A DNA stretch of 64,000 bases from Dendronalium phyllosphericum CENA369 (lineage in GTDB: Bacteria; Cyanobacteriota; Cyanobacteriia; Cyanobacteriales; Nostocaceae). The stretch covers positions 124,934 to 188,933 of the forward strand of contig NZ_JAECZA010000001.1 in assembly GCF_016056275.1 (NCBI RefSeq), read 5' to 3'. Under the pieces are notes generated by a model, which was not told the DNA's origin, made no database searches, and saw nothing but the letters and a program-made list of their open reading frames with translations. Of the stretch, positions 61,643 to 64,000 are shown in pieces (positions within the stretch are counted from its first letter, which is position 1; each line of letters opens with the position of its first letter). The position numbers and the translations under genes are program-made.

Positions 61643-62281
61643 TTACTTGTTAGGCTGAGGAGTTAGCCGCAAATAAGGTTTGATTTCCTCGTAGCCTTTG
61701 GGAAATTTCTCTTTTAGAACTTCTGGATCTTTCAGTGAGGGGACAATTACGACATCCTCGCCATCTTTCCAGTCGGCGGGTGTGGCTACGCTGTAATTAT
61801 CAGTCAATTGCAGAGAGTCAATCACCCGCAAAAGTTCGTCAAAGTTGCGTCCAGTGCTGGGTGGATAGGTAAAAGAGAGACGGAGTTTTTTATTAGGGTC
61901 GATAACAAAAACCGATCGCACTGTCACAGCTGCGTTGGCATTGGGATGAATCATATCGTAAAGTTCAGAAACCTTGCGATCTGCATCTGCCAAAATTGGG
62001 TAGTTAAGAGTGGTGCTTTGAGTTTCTTCGATGTCTCCCACCCATCCCTTGTGAGATTCTACATCGTCAACGCTAAGAGCGATCGCTTTAACGTTGCGCT
62101 TGTCAAATTCTGGTTTTAGTTTGGCAACTGTGCCTAATTCTGTCGTGCAAACAGGTGTAAAGTCAGCAGGGTGAGAAAACAGCACTACCCAGCTGTCACC
62201 TGCCCAATCGTAAAAATTTATGTCGCCGTGTGTAGAGGCTTGCGTAAAGTCGGGTACTGTATCACCAAGACGGAGAGCCAT
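61643..62281 (-). CDS. 1-Cys peroxiredoxin (Prx6-type)
   Basis: MALRLGDTVPDFTQASTHGDINFYDWAGDSWVVLFSHPADFTPVCTTELGTVAKL; start at 62281 rather than the longer ORF. Confidence 0.95.
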   Translation of the reverse strand: MALRLGDTVPDFTQASTHGDINFYDWAGDSWVVLFSHPADFTPVCTTELGTVAKLKPEFDKRNVKAIALSVDDVESHKGWVGDIEETQSTTLNYPILADADRKVSELYDMIHPNANAAVTVRSVFVIDPNKKLRLSFTYPPSTGRNFDELLRVIDSLQLTDNYSVATPADWKDGEDVVIVPSLKDPEVLKEKFPKGYEEIKPYLRLTPQPNK

Positions 62282-62778
62282 GAGAGATTCCCTGTAGTTA
62301 CAAAGGCATGTGTCTTCTATTTTGCCATAATGACATAAAACCCCGATTACCCAATCGGGCATGAGCTGTTTGAAACAAAATTTTAAGTTATCAGCGTTTG
62401 TCGAAGGATTACGAACTGATATCGTGTCCGGCTTATCAGACTGCTGAGGGTTGGAGGGAAGGGGTTTTCGGGTTTTCTACGTAGGTTCCAGAATCATAAC
62501 TAACTATCCGGACTTGATATGACAGAAGCATAAAAAACCTTGAGCGATCGCCAATTCTAGTTAACAAAAGAATGAGGGTTTGGGCGGTAATTTTGGGGAC
62601 TGGCAATCATAGTTGCGATCGCCTACCCGCCCGTCGTAGGCATCGCCTTAACAGTCCACCCAGAATAAAAAAGTTCTTGAAAAGCTGATTACAAGCTGAT
62701 TTGGTCAGATTGTACCCTTAAACAAAAATGAAGGACTCTTTAGGCTTCTGGAAAATTCGGTTTACTGAAGTTAACTAA

Positions 62779-64000
62779 CTACGCTTGCACAATAAAGTCA
62801 CTAGCAGCCAAAGTTGGCACATTAGAAAAAGTAGCAAATAGACCACCACTGCCGAAGCCGACCGCCGTACCATTTTGGTTGTAATACAAAGACCCATTTC
62901 TAGAATTGTAAACAATCTTAGCGTTGAGCAATTCTCCAGTTAGTGGGATACCTAGAACATCAAGACCCGCAATTGCAAAATCATTAGCAGCTAAACTATT
63001 ACCTGAAGTAGAAGAGAGTACGGTAAAGGTAGTCCTATCAAGTACAATTTTGTCACCTTGGGAGCGATTGAAGTCGCTGATGCTATCTTGACCGACATCA
63101 GCCCTAGCAAATGCACCTTCTGTATCGTAAAGAAAACGGTCGGCACCCGTACCACCAACAAGAACGTCATTGCCAGCGCCGCCGATCAGAACATCATTGC
63201 CAGCACCACCAGTTAAGCGATCGCTGCCACCACGACCAATTAATCTGTCGTTGCCATTGCCTCCATTGAGGGAATCATTGCCAGCACCGCCGTCAATACT
63301 ATCGTTACCATCATTGCCAACCAAATTATTGTTAAATTCATTACCTATAACTCGATCGTTAAAATTAGAACCGATCGCGTTTTCAATCACCACGCTGTTA
63401 GCAATGGTAAATCCTCCAAAAATGCCCTTGGCGGAAGACACATAACCACCAGCACCAGCCCCGTCTTGAGCAGTATTGAGGGAGGCATCATTGAGATCGA
63501 TCGTCACATCAGATTGTGCGCTAATGCCATTAATTGTATCAATCCCACCAGCATCCCAAATACAGGAATAACTAGTACCAGATTGGTTGACACTAGGCAA
63601 GTAGTATGTATCGTTACCAGTTTTGTAGCTATTATTTTTCCCATAAAGATACTGAATAGCGGCAATATCAAACGCCATAGGCGTGCTTTGAAGACCGTAG
63701 CCTAGTCCACTTTGATTGCCATTCTGACTGTAAAACCCAGGGTTATAGGACATAGTAGTGTAAATACCCTGGTTCAAGTCCAAGTTTCCTAAACTTCTGA
63801 AAGGTGAAGTAACTCCTGGGTAAATTGGCGAACCTCCTCCATTATCATGAGGGTGAGCCAGCCCTAATGCATGTCCTAGTTCATGAATTGCAACAACAAA
63901 GGCAATGCTACCTGGAGTCCCAGCAACACTCCCACCCAGTCCTTCTCGATTAAAATAGCCTATTCCCTGTCCATCTTCTCCTGGAGGAATGAAAACTCCC
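62779..64000 (-). CDS. serralysin-like M10 metalloprotease with RTX repeats (5' end beyond window)
   Basis: Minus frame open to the window edge: VFIPPGEDGQGIGYFNREGLGGSVAGTPGSIAFVVAIHELGHALGLAHPHDNGGG (HExxHxxGxxH), then GNDGNDSIDGGAGNDSLNGGNGNDRLIGRGGSDRLTGGAGNDVL. Confidence 0.9.
   Translation of the reverse strand, partial: GVFIPPGEDGQGIGYFNREGLGGSVAGTPGSIAFVVAIHELGHALGLAHPHDNGGGSPIYPGVTSPFRSLGNLDLNQGIYTTMSYNPGFYSQNGNQSGLGYGLQSTPMAFDIAAIQYLYGKNNSYKTGNDTYYLPSVNQSGTSYSCIWDAGGIDTINGISAQSDVTIDLNDASLNTAQDGAGAGGYVSSAKGIFGGFTIANSVVIENAIGSNFNDRVIGNEFNNNLVGNDGNDSIDGGAGNDSLNGGNGNDRLIGRGGSDRLTGGAGNDVLIGGAGNDVLVGGTGADRFLYDTEGAFARADVGQDSISDFNRSQGDKIVLDRTTFTVLSSTSGNSLAANDFAIAGLDVLGIPLTGELLNAKIVYNSRNGSLYYNQNGTAVGFGSGGLFATFSNVPTLAASDFIVQA

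Noticed and set aside
1-64000. tRNA, rRNA or IS-element transposase genes
   Set aside because: None could be recognised by eye; absence is not proven without tRNAscan/ISfinder runs.

Overview
The window is a cyanobacterial chromosome segment, probably from a heterocystous Nostocales-type genome: HIP1 (GCGATCGC) sites are frequent and there are many heptameric STRR repeats. Most of it is ordinary housekeeping content (hisH, rsmD, petG, cytM-like, cinA, glyA, rpsF, argG, smc, leuCD, dnaX, peroxiredoxin) plus accessory genes: a Ser/Thr kinase with pentapeptide repeats, an FHA protein, an orthocaspase, a KamA/ATP-grasp pair, an AraC/TonB-receptor/PepSY iron-uptake cluster, a TPR-CHAT protease with a small paralogue, and RTX proteins. 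The standout is in dnaX (52797..56267, minus strand). It carries a 430-aa intein (54591..55880) inserted at VVDE/CHMLS. The intein reading frame stays open throughout, but the homing endonuclease is not in that frame. A complete 331-aa LAGLIDADG endonuclease ORF (54658..55653) lies in the -1/+2 frame, exactly between intein splicing blocks B and F. The splicing protein and the endonuclease therefore appear to be out-of-frame overlapping genes. Other notable items: an in-frame amber codon splitting a ferritin-like gene, a 16-bp perfect palindrome (Fur-box-like) abutting the AraC start codon, an STRR heptamer array translated inside smc, a dispersed STRR-containing repeat family, and a structured ncRNA candidate upstream of smc. 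All calls come from reading the sequence and the supplied ORF track. No searches were run.
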